From Halorubrum sp. BOL3-1 (GTDB taxonomy: Archaea > Halobacteriota > Halobacteria > Halobacteriales > Haloferacaceae), in assembly GCF_004114375.1 (NCBI RefSeq), contig NZ_CP034692.1:310001-374000 (forward strand): a stretch of DNA of 64,000 bases. Reading direction: 5' to 3'. Of the stretch, positions 45,161-53,936 are shown in pieces. The position numbers were made by a program, and so were the translations under genes. The notes under the pieces were generated by a model that was not told the origin of the DNA, searched no databases, and worked only from the letters and a program-made list of their open reading frames with translations. How positions within the stretch are numbered: the first letter of the stretch is position 1; every line of letters begins with the position of its first letter.

Positions 45161-45366
45161 GCGGTGGCGCGCGCCTGTGAGGCCGCGTCGCGGCCGATCA
45201 GCGTCGCGCGAGGGAGTCGCGAACAGAGTGAGCGACGAGGTTGGGGAGGCGTGAGGTGCGGTCGCAGTGCGGTGTGGGGCGGGGCGGTGTGGGGCGGTGC
45301 GGGACTTGAAGGGGCAGTCGCCGGCGCTGCGCGCCGGCTAGGGCTTCGACAGTGTTCTCGGTCGTG
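45161..45366 (+). repeat. Dispersed structured element, copy C
   Basis: GCGGTGGCGCGCGCCTGTGA opens it. Hairpin 1 is GGCCGC-GTC-GCGGCC; hairpin 2 is GTCGC-GAACAGAGTGA-GCGAC; the core is GACGAGGTTGGGGAGGCGTG. A duplicated GTGTGGGGCGG phrase (two or more copies) replaces the simpler linker. CGGGACTTGAAGGGGCAGTC, hairpin 3 (GCCGGCGC-TGC-GCGCCGGC) and GGGCTTCG follow. It fills most of the 315-bp gap 45141-45455. Confidence 0.83.
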
Positions 45367-45455
45367 TGATCGACGAAACCGTCACCCCTGTGTCGACAAC
45401 GATTGCCGACCAAACAGCAGTTGACGGCCCTCCGATCTCGGTCTATCCCTCGATC

Positions 45456-46010
45456 TCACTCCACGACGGGCAGGTCCGCCCGACTCCCCTTGGGAACGAC
45501 TGACCGCAGCTCGTCGTAGAGGTACAGCCCGACCCCGATCGGGACCGACTCGCCGGCGACCTCGTGGGTCGCGATCAGGTACCCCCAGTCCCCGTCCCAC
45601 TCTGGGAAGTCCTGATCTTCGCCCGCGGCGAACCGGGACGCCCGCTCGGGGCCCAGCTCGACGACGTTCTTCGCCGCGTGGCCACCGAACCGCGAGGCCG
45701 CCCGACTCGTCGGCTTCCAGTGCTCCTGCCGCGTGCGGAGGAACGTCATCCCGATCGCCTCGACCTCGCCGGGGTCGGCCGCCTCGCCGTTGAAGACCCA
45801 GACTTTGCCGGCGCCCTTCTCCCAGAAGGTGTACTCCTCGAAGACCTCCGGCCCGATCCCGAACCGCTCCTCGAACCAGTCGAGGACCTCGGCGCGGCTC
45901 GCGCGCCCCTCGACCTCGCGGTCTCCGGGCGTCGCCGGGAGGCGGTCGAACCGCTGTCCGTCGTTGGTGGGCGCGTCGCCGGCGTCTCCGACGGAACCGT
46001 CGTCGCTCAT
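45456..46010 (-). CDS. Putative RNA-binding partner of the NSUN methyltransferase (DUF7122-like)
   Basis: 184 residues. After an acidic start, residues about 35-180 (LDWFEERFGIGPEVFEEYTF, GKVWVFNG, FGGHAAKNVVELG, YLIATHEVAGESVPIGVGLY) resemble the C-terminal RNA-binding tail attached to some RsmF/NOP2-type methyltransferases. The ATG overlaps the stop of the upstream methyltransferase (ATGA), so translation is coupled. A split-gene partner is the likely role; the domain name is uncertain. Confidence 0.75.
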   Translation of the reverse strand: MSDDGSVGDAGDAPTNDGQRFDRLPATPGDREVEGRASRAEVLDWFEERFGIGPEVFEEYTFWEKGAGKVWVFNGEAADPGEVEAIGMTFLRTRQEHWKPTSRAASRFGGHAAKNVVELGPERASRFAAGEDQDFPEWDGDWGYLIATHEVAGESVPIGVGLYLYDELRSVVPKGSRADLPVVE

Positions 46011-46969
46011 GCGCTCACCCCGTCGACGCCGACCGCGTCGTCTCCGCGTCCGTCACTCGTCTCCCCGCCGACCCGGAGCTTCGCGCAGAAGAACCCGCCC
46101 GTGTCATTGTGGTGCGGGTAGACCCGCTTCGCGCGCGTCACCGACTCGTCGAACGTCTCCCCGTCCCACTCGGTGAGGCCGGGATCGGTCTCCAGCGGTA
46201 ACTCGAACGCGACCAGTTCGCAGTCCTCGTTCGCGAGGACGTGGTCGAGGACGGCCTCGTTCTCCTCGGGGGCGAACGTACACGTGGAGTAGACGACGAC
46301 CCCGCCGGGACGGGTCGCCTGGACGGCGCGGGCCAAGATTCCCTTCTGGATCCCCGCGACCGCGCGGACGTGGTCCAGCGTCCACTCGTCTAAGACGTCC
46401 GGGTTCTTCCGACAGGTCCCCTCACACGAGCAGGGGGCGTCGACCAGGGCGCGGTCGAACTCGTCGAACGCCAGCGGCTTCGTCGAGAAGTTTCTGGCGT
46501 CCTGATTCGTGACGACCGCGTTCGTCACCCCGAGCCGCTCGGCGTTGTGCCGGAGCGCAGAGAGCCGTCCGAGGTTGTTGTCGTTGGCGACGACGGTTCC
46601 CTCGTCGTCCATCGCGTCCGCGATCTGCGTCGTCTTGCTGCCGGGCGCCGCGCAGGCGTCCCAGACGCGCTCGCCCGGCTGCGGGTCGAGCGCGAGCCCG
46701 GGCAGCACGGACACCTCCTCCTGCCCGTGAGTCCAGCCGTGGACGTGCGGCCAGTTCCCGCCGGGGTTCCCGTCCGGGAGCCGAAAGATCCCGTCGTGCC
46801 AGTCGACCGGCTCGTGGGCGACGCCCGCCTCGTCGAACGCCTCGCGGACGCGGGCCGGCGTCGCCGCGATTCCGTTCGTGCGCACGACCGAGGGGAGCGG
46901 CCGGTCGCACGCCGCCCGGAACGCGTCGACGTCGTCGACGAGCGACTCGTATCGGTCGAGCGGATTCAT
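46007..46969 (-). CDS. RNA cytosine-5 methyltransferase, NOL1/NOP2/Sun family
   Basis: 320 residues from the ATG at 46967-46969 (MNPLDRYESLVDDVDAF). SAM motif I is WDACAAPGSKTTQ. Motif IV is DAPCSCEGTCRKNPD and motif VI YSTCTFAPEENE; the second cysteine (TC) is the nucleophile and the first (PC) helps release. It modifies rRNA or tRNA; which site is unclear. Upstream open frame to 47071 is rejected as basic. A four-base ATGA overlap links it to the following gene. Confidence 0.92.
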   Translation of the reverse strand: MNPLDRYESLVDDVDAFRAACDRPLPSVVRTNGIAATPARVREAFDEAGVAHEPVDWHDGIFRLPDGNPGGNWPHVHGWTHGQEEVSVLPGLALDPQPGERVWDACAAPGSKTTQIADAMDDEGTVVANDNNLGRLSALRHNAERLGVTNAVVTNQDARNFSTKPLAFDEFDRALVDAPCSCEGTCRKNPDVLDEWTLDHVRAVAGIQKGILARAVQATRPGGVVVYSTCTFAPEENEAVLDHVLANEDCELVAFELPLETDPGLTEWDGETFDESVTRAKRVYPHHNDTGGFFCAKLRVGGETSDGRGDDAVGVDGVSA

Positions 46970-47071
46970 GACTCCTTTTTTGCGCCGGGCCGTTAGACGG
47001 TTTCGGGACGGGAGCGGGCGGACGCCGACCGCGTGCCCCATTTTAGGTTCATCCCCGCCGTACCGCCGCAC

Positions 47072-47809
47072 ATGACGCGAATCTCCGTCGTCGACGACGT
47101 CTCGCTGTCGAACCCGACGTTAGTGGAGGGGTTCCCCGGCGTCGGTCTCGTCGGGAAGATCTCGACCGACCACCTGATCGACGCCCACGAGATGACCCAC
47201 TACGCGAACGTCCACTGCGACGGCCTCCCGCCGGTGGCCGTGTACCGCGAGTCCGAGACGGCCGCGACGACCCCCGTGCGACTGTACGCCGACCCCGAGA
47301 ACGACCTCGTCGCGCTCCGCAGCGACGTGCCCGTGAAGCCGGGTGCCGCGACGGAGGTCGCGACGTGTCTCGGCTCGTGGTTCGACGAGGTCGACCTGTT
47401 CCCGGTCTTCCTGTCGGGACTCGGTCGCGAGAAGGACGATTCGCCCCCGGATCTGTACGGGATCGCGACCGGCGACGGCGACGAGGCGCTCGCGCGCGCC
47501 GAAGTGGAGGACCCGCCGGAGGCCGGCCTCGTCTCCGGCCCGACCGGCGCGATGCTCGCTGCGGCGCTGGAGGACGACCGCGACGCGGTCGGTCTCGTCG
47601 TCGAGTCCGACCCGCAGTTCCCGGACCCCGAGGCGGCGCGGGTGCTCATCCGCGACGGCATCGACCCGATCGCGGGGGCCGAGACGCCGACCGACGGTCT
47701 CGTCGATCAGGCGACGGAGATCCGGAGCGCGAAACGGCAACTGGCCGAGCGGATGCGACAGGCGACCGAGGAGAGCTCGCAGGCCGAGCCGCTGAAGATG
47801 TTTCAGTGA
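47072..47809 (+). CDS. PAC2-family proteasome assembly chaperone homologue
   Basis: 245 residues from ATG 47072 (MTRISVVDDVSLSNPTLVEG). ATTTTAGGTT is 23-32 bp upstream. The fold motifs FPGVGLVGKISTDHLI, then VSGPTGAMLAAALE, are typical of PAC2/ATP-grasp-like proteins. The C-terminus is a charged helix (IRSAKRQLAERMRQATEESS). The archaeal function is unproven; related proteins chaperone proteasome assembly. A PAC2-like relic sits at 20426. Confidence 0.87.
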   Translation: MTRISVVDDVSLSNPTLVEGFPGVGLVGKISTDHLIDAHEMTHYANVHCDGLPPVAVYRESETAATTPVRLYADPENDLVALRSDVPVKPGAATEVATCLGSWFDEVDLFPVFLSGLGREKDDSPPDLYGIATGDGDEALARAEVEDPPEAGLVSGPTGAMLAAALEDDRDAVGLVVESDPQFPDPEAARVLIRDGIDPIAGAETPTDGLVDQATEIRSAKRQLAERMRQATEESSQAEPLKMFQ

Positions 47810-47860
47810 ACTGCCTCGGGGTCAGGCCCCGAGGCACCCGCCCTGCTTATCCGTAGACGG

Positions 47861-49252
47861 CTACGAGTCCACCGAGTCGTCCGCCTCCAGCTCGTCGAGG
47901 ATCGGCCGGTACTTCAGCTGGACCTCGTCCCACTCGCGGTCGGGATCGGAGTCGGAGACGATCCCGACGCCCGCGAAGAGGGTGGCTCGGCGGCTGCTCG
48001 CGACCGCCGAGCGGATCGCGACCGCGAACGCGCCGTTGCCCGCGGCGTCGATCCACCCGACCGGGGCGGCGTACCAGCCGCGGTCGAACGGCTCCGTCTC
48101 GCGGATCGTCGCCAGCGCCCGGTCCGGGGGTAACCCGCCCACCGCGGGCGTGGGGTGGAGCGCCTCGACGAGGTCGAGCACGTGGCGGTCCGCGTCGAGT
48201 TCGGCGGTGATCGGCGTGTGGAGGTGCTGGACGGTCGCGAGCCGGCGGACGCGACGCTCGCCCGCCGATATCGAGGCCGCGAACGGCTCAAGCTGGTGCC
48301 GGACCGTCTCCGCCACCAGCTCGTGTTCGTGGACGTTCTTCCCGTCGTCGAGCAGTTCGCGCGCGAGCCACTCGTCTTCGGCCGGCGTCTCGCCGCGCCC
48401 GGTCGTCCCGGCGAGCGCGTCGGTCTCGACGGTTCGACCGCGAAGCGAGACCAGCCGCTCGGGCGTAGCGCCGAAGAAAGCGCTCTCGCCGGCGGCCGGC
48501 TCGAACCAGTAGCGGTGGCAGTCGGGGTACTTTTTCGCGAGGCGTTCGAGCGTCGCCGCCCGCGGGAAGTCGGCGGCGAGGTCGGTCTCCAGCGCCTGCG
48601 CCAACACCACTTTCCGAAGGTCGCCGTCGCGGATCCGGTCGACCGCGGCGGCGACGCTCTCGCGCCACGGCTCGCGGCCCGTCGTCCGCCGGCTCTCGCA
48701 GATTCCCGGTCGGGGCGGGCGAGAGGCGGGAGCGTCGGATGGGTTCGATCCGGACGAGTCCGTGGTACCGCCCCCGTCGAGCGCGGCGAACCGGTCGACC
48801 TCGCGCGCCAACCGGTCCTCGACGGCGGCGACGTCGGCGTCGGCGCCGGCCGCGTTGACCGTCAGCCACGCGCCGTTGTCCGCGACCGTCAACTGGACCC
48901 GAGGCAGCACGAACCGGGCCTCCGAGAACGGCCCCCACGGGTCGCCGTCGCAGGCCCCCTCGTGGAAGGCGAACCCGCCGAAGACGCGGGGGCGGGCCGC
49001 CTCGGTCCCGGCGTGGACGTCGCCCGCCTCGAACAGTTCCGTCGTCGCCTCGCGGACCGACGCGAACCGGTCGCTTCCGGACGCGGTCAGCGTCGCGGCC
49101 GCGCCGCCGCCGAGCACCAGCGCGTCGTCGGGCGCGCTCCAAGTCGTCCGCGGGGACGGGAGCGTGTCGAACGCCGCCGCGAACGCCGGCTCGTCGACCC
49201 CTGTGGTCCGGCTGACCAGCGGCGGCGACGACCGTGAGCGCGCCTGTTCCAT
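47861..49252 (-). CDS. menF: Isochorismate synthase (MenF-like)
   Basis: 463 residues from the ATG at 49250-49252 (MEQARSRSSPPLVSRTTG); a TATA-like GGATAAAGGG (minus strand) lies 24-34 bp upstream. The chorismate-binding core has KVVLAQALETDL, FFGATPERLVS, ALAGTTGRG, VQHLHTPITAEL and LHPTPAVGGLP, then WYAAPVGWIDAAGNG and FAGVGIVSDSDP. It converts chorismate to isochorismate for menaquinone. MenE is 7 kb away; MenD and MenB are not in the window. An acidic/Pro linker (GGGTTDSSGSNPSDAP) follows the N-domain. Confidence 0.9.
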   Translation of the reverse strand: MEQARSRSSPPLVSRTTGVDEPAFAAAFDTLPSPRTTWSAPDDALVLGGGAAATLTASGSDRFASVREATTELFEAGDVHAGTEAARPRVFGGFAFHEGACDGDPWGPFSEARFVLPRVQLTVADNGAWLTVNAAGADADVAAVEDRLAREVDRFAALDGGGTTDSSGSNPSDAPASRPPRPGICESRRTTGREPWRESVAAAVDRIRDGDLRKVVLAQALETDLAADFPRAATLERLAKKYPDCHRYWFEPAAGESAFFGATPERLVSLRGRTVETDALAGTTGRGETPAEDEWLARELLDDGKNVHEHELVAETVRHQLEPFAASISAGERRVRRLATVQHLHTPITAELDADRHVLDLVEALHPTPAVGGLPPDRALATIRETEPFDRGWYAAPVGWIDAAGNGAFAVAIRSAVASSRRATLFAGVGIVSDSDPDREWDEVQLKYRPILDELEADDSVDS

Positions 49253-49338
49253 GCGATGTATGTCGGGGACGGCCACCCTTTATCCTGACTATCGGGGCGG
49301 AGAGGACTGGGAAACTGGAACGCCGACCGGGCCGGTCG

Positions 49339-49953
49339 TCAGCTGTACCGCTCCTCGTTCCAGGGGTTCGCCGTGTCGCTGTACCCCCGCTTCTCCCAGT
49401 AGCCCAGCTCCCGCTCCGTGAGGAACTCGACGCCGGAGACCCACTTCGCGCCCTTGTACGCGTACTTGTGCGGTGTGACGACGCGTATCGGGCCGCCGTG
49501 ATCGGCCGGCAGGTCGTCGCCGTCGTAGCCGTACGCGAGCTGAACGCCCGGCTTCGTACACTCGTCGAGCGGGAGGTCGGTCGTGTACCCGTCGAGCGCG
49601 TGGAACATGACGTGTTCGGCGTCGTCGCTGACACCGACGCGCTCGGCCAGGTCCGCGAACGCGACGCCCGTGAACTCGCAGTCGAACTTGCTCCATCCCG
49701 TCACGCAGTGGAAGTCCTGTCGCTGGGTGACAGTCTGGAGGTCACGGAACCCGTCGAGCGAGAGGGCGAGCGGCTCGTCGACCGCGCCCCACACGTCGAG
49801 TTCGAACGTCTCCGGGTCCCACGAAGGGGTCCCGCTCTTCGAGAGGACGGGGAAGCCGCCGGTCTCGCGCTGGCCCGGCGGGAGCCGGTCGTCGCCGTAC
49901 TCGCGGTAGAGGTCCGTGAGGTCCTCGACGGAGTCGGCACGGGATGCGGTCAT
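49339..49953 (-). CDS. Molybdopterin-dependent oxidoreductase, sulfite-oxidase-like fold
   Basis: 204 residues. The Mo-coordinating cysteine is C83 in FHCVTGWSK. GGPIRVVTPHKYAYKGAKWV and VEFLTERELGYWEKRGYSD are typical of the SUOX/MsrP fold. There is no signal peptide or dimerisation domain. It is a short cytoplasmic member, often paired with a heme or quinone partner; none is adjacent. The electron acceptor and substrate are unknown. Confidence 0.88.
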   Translation of the reverse strand: MTASRADSVEDLTDLYREYGDDRLPPGQRETGGFPVLSKSGTPSWDPETFELDVWGAVDEPLALSLDGFRDLQTVTQRQDFHCVTGWSKFDCEFTGVAFADLAERVGVSDDAEHVMFHALDGYTTDLPLDECTKPGVQLAYGYDGDDLPADHGGPIRVVTPHKYAYKGAKWVSGVEFLTERELGYWEKRGYSDTANPWNEERYS

Positions 49954-50132
49954 GGAGCGGAGTACGACCCGGACCGACGTATGAATGTCGCTCCCGAAGA
50001 CGCGGTCGCGCGAGCGTTCGTCTCCGGCGATCGACGTCGACGACGTTCGATTTCTTGAAATACTTTTTCATCGAGTTAAAATAGCTTTTCTAGATCGACG
50101 CTAAGTTTTCGAATACGTCCACTTACGACGCC

Positions 50133-50143
50133 ACTTTTATATG
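50133..50143 (+). promoter_or_regulatory. TATA box of the RHH gene
   Basis: ACTTTTATATG lies 28-38 bp before ATG 50171. The preceding 50060-50130 is markedly AT-rich for this genome (GAAATACTTTTTCATCG, GTTAAAATAGCTTTTC) and may hold additional regulatory sites. The 49954-50170 gap has no gene. Confidence 0.6.
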
Positions 50144-50170
50144 TGCCATGCTACAAGACTCGGACAGCAA

Positions 50171-50386
50171 ATGCCACAAGTGAAGATAACGGTGCCGGAG
50201 CATCTGGAGATGCAGATCGCCCAGATGGTCGAGGAGGGAGAGTTCCTCAACCGGGAGGAGGCGGTCGAGGAACTGCTGTCGACGGGGATCAAGGCGTACA
50301 AGACGAGCGGACCGAGGGACGACGACGACTCCGGCGGGTTCGAGGACGAGGGGATGATGGGCCACGAAGACGAGTACGTCTTCTGA
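50171..50386 (+). CDS. Ribbon-helix-helix (CopG-like) regulator
   Basis: 71 residues from ATG 50171 (MPQVKITVPEHLEMQIAQMV). A beta strand of alternating residues and two helices (EHLEMQIAQMVEEG, NREEAVEELLSTGIKAY) give the RHH fold. An acidic tail with DDDDSGGFEDEG follows. An upstream start at 50141 would add a Cys-rich piece over the TATA box and is rejected. It probably regulates itself or unknown targets. Confidence 0.85.
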   Translation: MPQVKITVPEHLEMQIAQMVEEGEFLNREEAVEELLSTGIKAYKTSGPRDDDDSGGFEDEGMMGHEDEYVF

Positions 50387-50488
50387 CCGCGCCGGCGCCG
50401 CTTTTTCCGTCGGGACCGCCCGAACGCGCGGAACCGTGCGTACCGGCCTCAACAACGCTTAAAGGGCCTACAGACCGTATCCGTGGGT

Positions 50489-50767
50489 ATGCACAAAGAC
50501 GAGCTGCTCGAACTCCACGAACAGATGGTGACGATCATGGAGCACTTCCGCGCGGAGGAGACGGTCGACGGGTCGCTTTTCGACCCCTACGACGAGCTGG
50601 ACGTCGACCCCTCGCACGTTCACAAATCGAAGAGCGAACACAAACACGCCGTGTTCGTCCTCGGCAACGCCTTGGCGAACGCGATGAGCGAAGACGAGTT
50701 CTCGCCCGCGGGCCGCGTCGGGAAGCGGATGGAGGAGCTGGCCGACGACGCCGAGAACAAGATCTGA
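50489..50767 (+). CDS. UPF0058 family protein
   Basis: 92 residues from ATG 50489 (MHKDELLELHEQMVTIMEHF). A GTG six bases upstream is possible, but GCTTAAAGGG 23-32 bp ahead fits the ATG. The helical UPF0058 pattern is seen: DPSHVHKSKSEHKHAVFVLG, then NALANAMSEDEFSPAGRVG. The role is unknown; the family is archaeal and widespread. Confidence 0.9.
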   Translation: MHKDELLELHEQMVTIMEHFRAEETVDGSLFDPYDELDVDPSHVHKSKSEHKHAVFVLGNALANAMSEDEFSPAGRVGKRMEELADDAENKI

Positions 50768-50906
50768 AGCGGGCAGTCGCGCTCGATTAACGCCTCGGCT
50801 GTCTGCCGCTCCGGACCGGCTGGTCAGTCGCTGTTTTCGGAGCCTCGGTGTCGTTCACACGACGATTCCGGTTGGTCTTCTCGCCTGAAACACCCGGTCG
50901 TTCAAT

Positions 50907-50923
50907 CCCGTTTATAAAACGGG
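50907..50923. promoter_or_regulatory. Palindrome over a TATA-like core
   Basis: CCCGTTTATAAAACGGG has arms CCCGTTT and AAACGGG around ATA. It lies 140 bp after the UPF0058 gene and 45 bp before repeat copy D. It resembles in style the palindromic TATA elements upstream of the XPB gene (9033-9080). It could be a terminator for the plus strand or an operator. Confidence 0.4.
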
Positions 50924-50967
50924 TATTCCGTGAGTCCTGTCGGTGACGAGAACAGACTCGTTGCTAG

Positions 50968-51212
50968 CGCGGTGAACACCGCCGAAGCCCCGGCCGCTCG
51001 GCTGTCCGAGAGGGTATCTGTCTATAAATCGCTGATCGACGCGAACATTTCCGAAGCCCCAGCCGTGAGGCTGCCCCTTCGAGTCCCACCCCGCGCAGCA
51101 CCGCAGCCTCACGCCTCCCCAGCCTCGCGGCTCGCGCTCTCTGAGCGCTCGCCGCGTCCCTCCCGCGTGCTGCTCGGCCACGAGGCGGCCTCACAGGCAC
51201 GCGCCACCACGC
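50968..51212 (-). repeat. Dispersed structured element, copy D
   Basis: Read on the minus strand: GTGGTGGCGCGTGCCTGTGA; hairpin 1 GGCCGC-CTC-GTGGCC (a G-U pair keeps it); hairpin 2 CGCGGC...GCCGCG with an inner GCGCTC/GAGCGC; the core GCGAGGCTGGGGAGGCGTG; GGGGTGGGACTCGAAGGGGC. Hairpin 3 is short, CAGCC/GGCTG. GGGGCTTCGGAAATGTTCG, then GATCAGCGATTTATAGAC and a second GGGGCTTCGGCGGTG, follow. The gap 50768-51377 otherwise holds only the palindrome and promoter sequence. Confidence 0.84.
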
Positions 51213-51377
51213 TAAGTCAGCAGATCGATTACCGCGCTACCTGCACTGACCGGTGAGAGAGAAGCTGTCGACTGTTGAGATTTCGATAAAGCCGTTCTCT
51301 CTTGTTTCCGTCTCTCCTCGCCCCCGGAACGCCGTCGACCCCCGAATTGATGTACGCGCGGTCCCCTCCGTCGTGAC

Positions 51378-53279
51378 ATGGTCGCGGAGGCGCTGACGTC
51401 GGACGCCGTTCACCTCGCCGCGGGGGCCGCGGGCGTCGTCGCCGCGCTCGCCGCGGTGTACCTCGTCGACCGGCCGACCGGCGACTGGACGCGAGCGCTG
51501 CGCTCGCGGCTGCTCCTCGGCGTCCCGTGGGGGACGCTGGTCGTGGTCGCGGGCGTGATCGCGGTGTACCTGTTCGTCCAGTCGGGGATCGACGACCCGA
51601 ACCGACCCGTCGTGATCCCGTTCCGGTCGTGGTCGTACTTCTACCCGGAGGGGCTCCTCTGGTCCAGCTTCGCGCACTCGGGCCGCGGGCACGTCACCGG
51701 AAACCTCCTGTCCGCGCTCGTCGCCGGCGGCCTCGCGGAGTACGCGTACGGCCACTTCCCGGGCGGACGCGAGGTCGACGACGCGGACCGCCTCTCCGTC
51801 CGAATCCGGCGACTTCCGGGTCAACTACGGACCCTTCCGCGACGGATCCGGCGCCTACCGACTCGGACGGCCGCCGTCGAGTCGCCGGGGTCGAACCCCT
51901 ACGTCCGGGCGTTCCTGATCGTCCCCGGCGTCGCGGTCGCGTTCGGTCTCGGCTCCGCGCTGTTCGCGCTGGGACCGGTGATCGGCTTCTCCGGCGTCGT
52001 GTTCGCGTACTGGGGGTTCGCGCTGGTCGTCCGGCCCGTCGCCGCGGTCGTCGCGATGGCGGGGACGACGCTCGTGGGCGTCCTCTACGACGCCCTCCGG
52101 GTACCGGTGGCGTTCGCGGAGGCGTCCCCCTCGTACGGCGCGCCGAGCTGGGCGAACATCGCGATCCAGGGGCACGCGCTCGGACTCGTCGGCGGGGCGC
52201 TGATCGCGGTCGTTTTCCTTCGGCGGCGGACCAGAGAACCGAGCGACGGACACCGGGAACCGAGCGACAAGCGCCATGACGCGGACTCGACCGCAGGGAG
52301 GTGGCGGCGCCACCCGAGCGCGACCGCGGCGAACCGCGGTTCCGACGCGGACGCGACCGGGCAATCCGCGCTCGTCGTCTTCGGCGCGCTGCTCCTGTTT
52401 GGCGCCTCGCGCCGGCTGTGGGCGGTGTACTGGTACCTCGGAAACGAGCGGTACGAACTGTACCGCGCGGTCGGGGTCGGACTGCTCGCCCTGCTGGGCG
52501 CGGTCGTCGCCGTCGCCGCCGTCTCGCGCGACGAGCCGGTGTGGCCGGCCCGGGCGGTCCCCGACCCGGAGACGCTCCGAGGGGGGGTCCGGTCCGCGAC
52601 GCCCGCCGCGATCGGTCTCTTTCTGCTCCTCGCGGCGCTCGCGGTCGTCGCGGGACCGGGCGTCGTCCCGAACCTCGCCGCCGTCGACGACGGCGACCTC
52701 CCCGGCGACCCGATCGAGGTGGAGGGCTATCAGGTGACCTACGCAGAGAACGTCGAAGACCGGCTCGTGAGCGTCGTCGACGTGGAGGCGTTCGGTCGGT
52801 CGACCTCGGTAAACACGTCGGGAGTGATCGTCAGCGACCCGGACCGCGAGATATGGACGACGGCCGTCTCGAAGGGGAACCTCGCGTTCTGGGGGTACCG
52901 CGCGGTCGACCTCGGGGGGGCGGGCTGGCGCGAGACCGTCTGGGTCCAGCGGGTCGGCTGGGTCGCCGCCGACGGCGGCCCGACCTACCGAGTGGACGCG
53001 GTCCGGAACGAGACCAGACGGACGCTGTTCACGAGCGGGCCGGCGCGGGCCGAACCCCGGATCGACGGCCGCAACGTTACCGTCGCGGCGACGGAGAAAG
53101 GGTTCGAACTGCGGGTCGACGGTCCCGACGGAAACGCGAGCGCCCCGCTTCCGGCGGCGAACGAGTCGGTGACGCTCCGGGGCGTCGAGCTGCTCCGGGA
53201 GGGCGACGCCGTGTTCGCGCAGCGCGGTGAGACGCGCGTGCGGGTCGCGCAGCGGGAGCGGTACGAGGGCCGACAGTAG
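51378..53279 (+). CDS. Rhomboid-family intramembrane protease with extra C-terminal region
   Basis: 633 residues. The rhomboid core has SSFAHSGRGHVTGNLLSALV, the catalytic-serine loop GFSGVVFAYWGFAL, and the histidine helix AIQGHALGLVGG. A disordered, charged linker (RTREPSDGHREPSDKRHDAD) leads to a second hydrophobic block of about four helices. A C-terminal soluble region of about 200 residues (PIEVEGYQVTYAENVEDRLV onward, beta-rich) follows. Rhomboids cut membrane proteins; the large external domain may select substrates. It is considerably longer than a usual rhomboid. Confidence 0.85.
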   Translation: MVAEALTSDAVHLAAGAAGVVAALAAVYLVDRPTGDWTRALRSRLLLGVPWGTLVVVAGVIAVYLFVQSGIDDPNRPVVIPFRSWSYFYPEGLLWSSFAHSGRGHVTGNLLSALVAGGLAEYAYGHFPGGREVDDADRLSVRIRRLPGQLRTLPRRIRRLPTRTAAVESPGSNPYVRAFLIVPGVAVAFGLGSALFALGPVIGFSGVVFAYWGFALVVRPVAAVVAMAGTTLVGVLYDALRVPVAFAEASPSYGAPSWANIAIQGHALGLVGGALIAVVFLRRRTREPSDGHREPSDKRHDADSTAGRWRRHPSATAANRGSDADATGQSALVVFGALLLFGASRRLWAVYWYLGNERYELYRAVGVGLLALLGAVVAVAAVSRDEPVWPARAVPDPETLRGGVRSATPAAIGLFLLLAALAVVAGPGVVPNLAAVDDGDLPGDPIEVEGYQVTYAENVEDRLVSVVDVEAFGRSTSVNTSGVIVSDPDREIWTTAVSKGNLAFWGYRAVDLGGAGWRETVWVQRVGWVAADGGPTYRVDAVRNETRRTLFTSGPARAEPRIDGRNVTVAATEKGFELRVDGPDGNASAPLPAANESVTLRGVELLREGDAVFAQRGETRVRVAQRERYEGRQ

Positions 53280-53309
53280 GACGGAGCTGAGAACTTCTCG
53301 GGCGACTCC

Positions 53310-53933
53310 TCACACCCACTCGATCCGGTACACTTCGGTGTCGACGTCACGCGCCTCGTCGGTGTGGTGGTCGAACTGCGCTTCGATCCGGAACTCGGCC
53401 GCGAACGCGTGGGTTACCTCGCCGCCCTCGTCGGCGGCGAACGCTTCGACGAACTCCCGGCTGCCGGCGTTGTGGACCGAGTAGGAGACGGCCGCGAGGT
53501 CGCTCGCGACCGCGAGGAACGCGCGGTCGGCGTTGCGGTTCCCCTCGTGTGCGCCGAACGGGGGGTTCATCACGACCGTCGCCGGCTCGGCCACGGCGAG
53601 CGGGGGACGCGTGGCGTCGCCGCGGACCCAGTGAACCGGCGCGCTGGTCGCGACGCGGCGCTCGTTGGCTCGCGCGACGGCAAGCGCGTCGCCGTCGAGT
53701 TCGAGACCGACGACGCGGGCGGGACCGCGCAGCGCCGCGGCCAGCGCGAGCATCCCGGTCCCGGCGCCAAGATCGATCACCGTTCGGCCGTCGACGTCGC
53801 CGTGGAGGTCCGCGAGGTGGACGACGTGGGCGGCCAGGTCGGGGGGCGTCGGGTACTGTTCGAGGGCGGCGTCCGGGCGCTCGAAGCCGGCGACGACGCC
53901 GAGCTTCGTCGCGAGCGACCGCTTCGTCGCCAT
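53310..53933 (-). CDS. METTL5-like RNA N6-adenine methyltransferase
   Basis: 207 residues. SAM motif I is VIDLGAGTGMLA (54-60 region) and the catalytic motif IV is VMNPPFGAHE (123-127). It opens MATKRSLATKLGVVAGF, close to archaeal METTL5 homologues that methylate a helix-44 adenine of 16S rRNA. The partner TRM112 is not adjacent. The upstream gene (53937) ends 3 bp before this ATG, so they are probably co-transcribed. Confidence 0.87.
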   Translation of the reverse strand: MATKRSLATKLGVVAGFERPDAALEQYPTPPDLAAHVVHLADLHGDVDGRTVIDLGAGTGMLALAAALRGPARVVGLELDGDALAVARANERRVATSAPVHWVRGDATRPPLAVAEPATVVMNPPFGAHEGNRNADRAFLAVASDLAAVSYSVHNAGSREFVEAFAADEGGEVTHAFAAEFRIEAQFDHHTDEARDVDTEVYRIEWV

Positions 53934-53936
53934 CGG

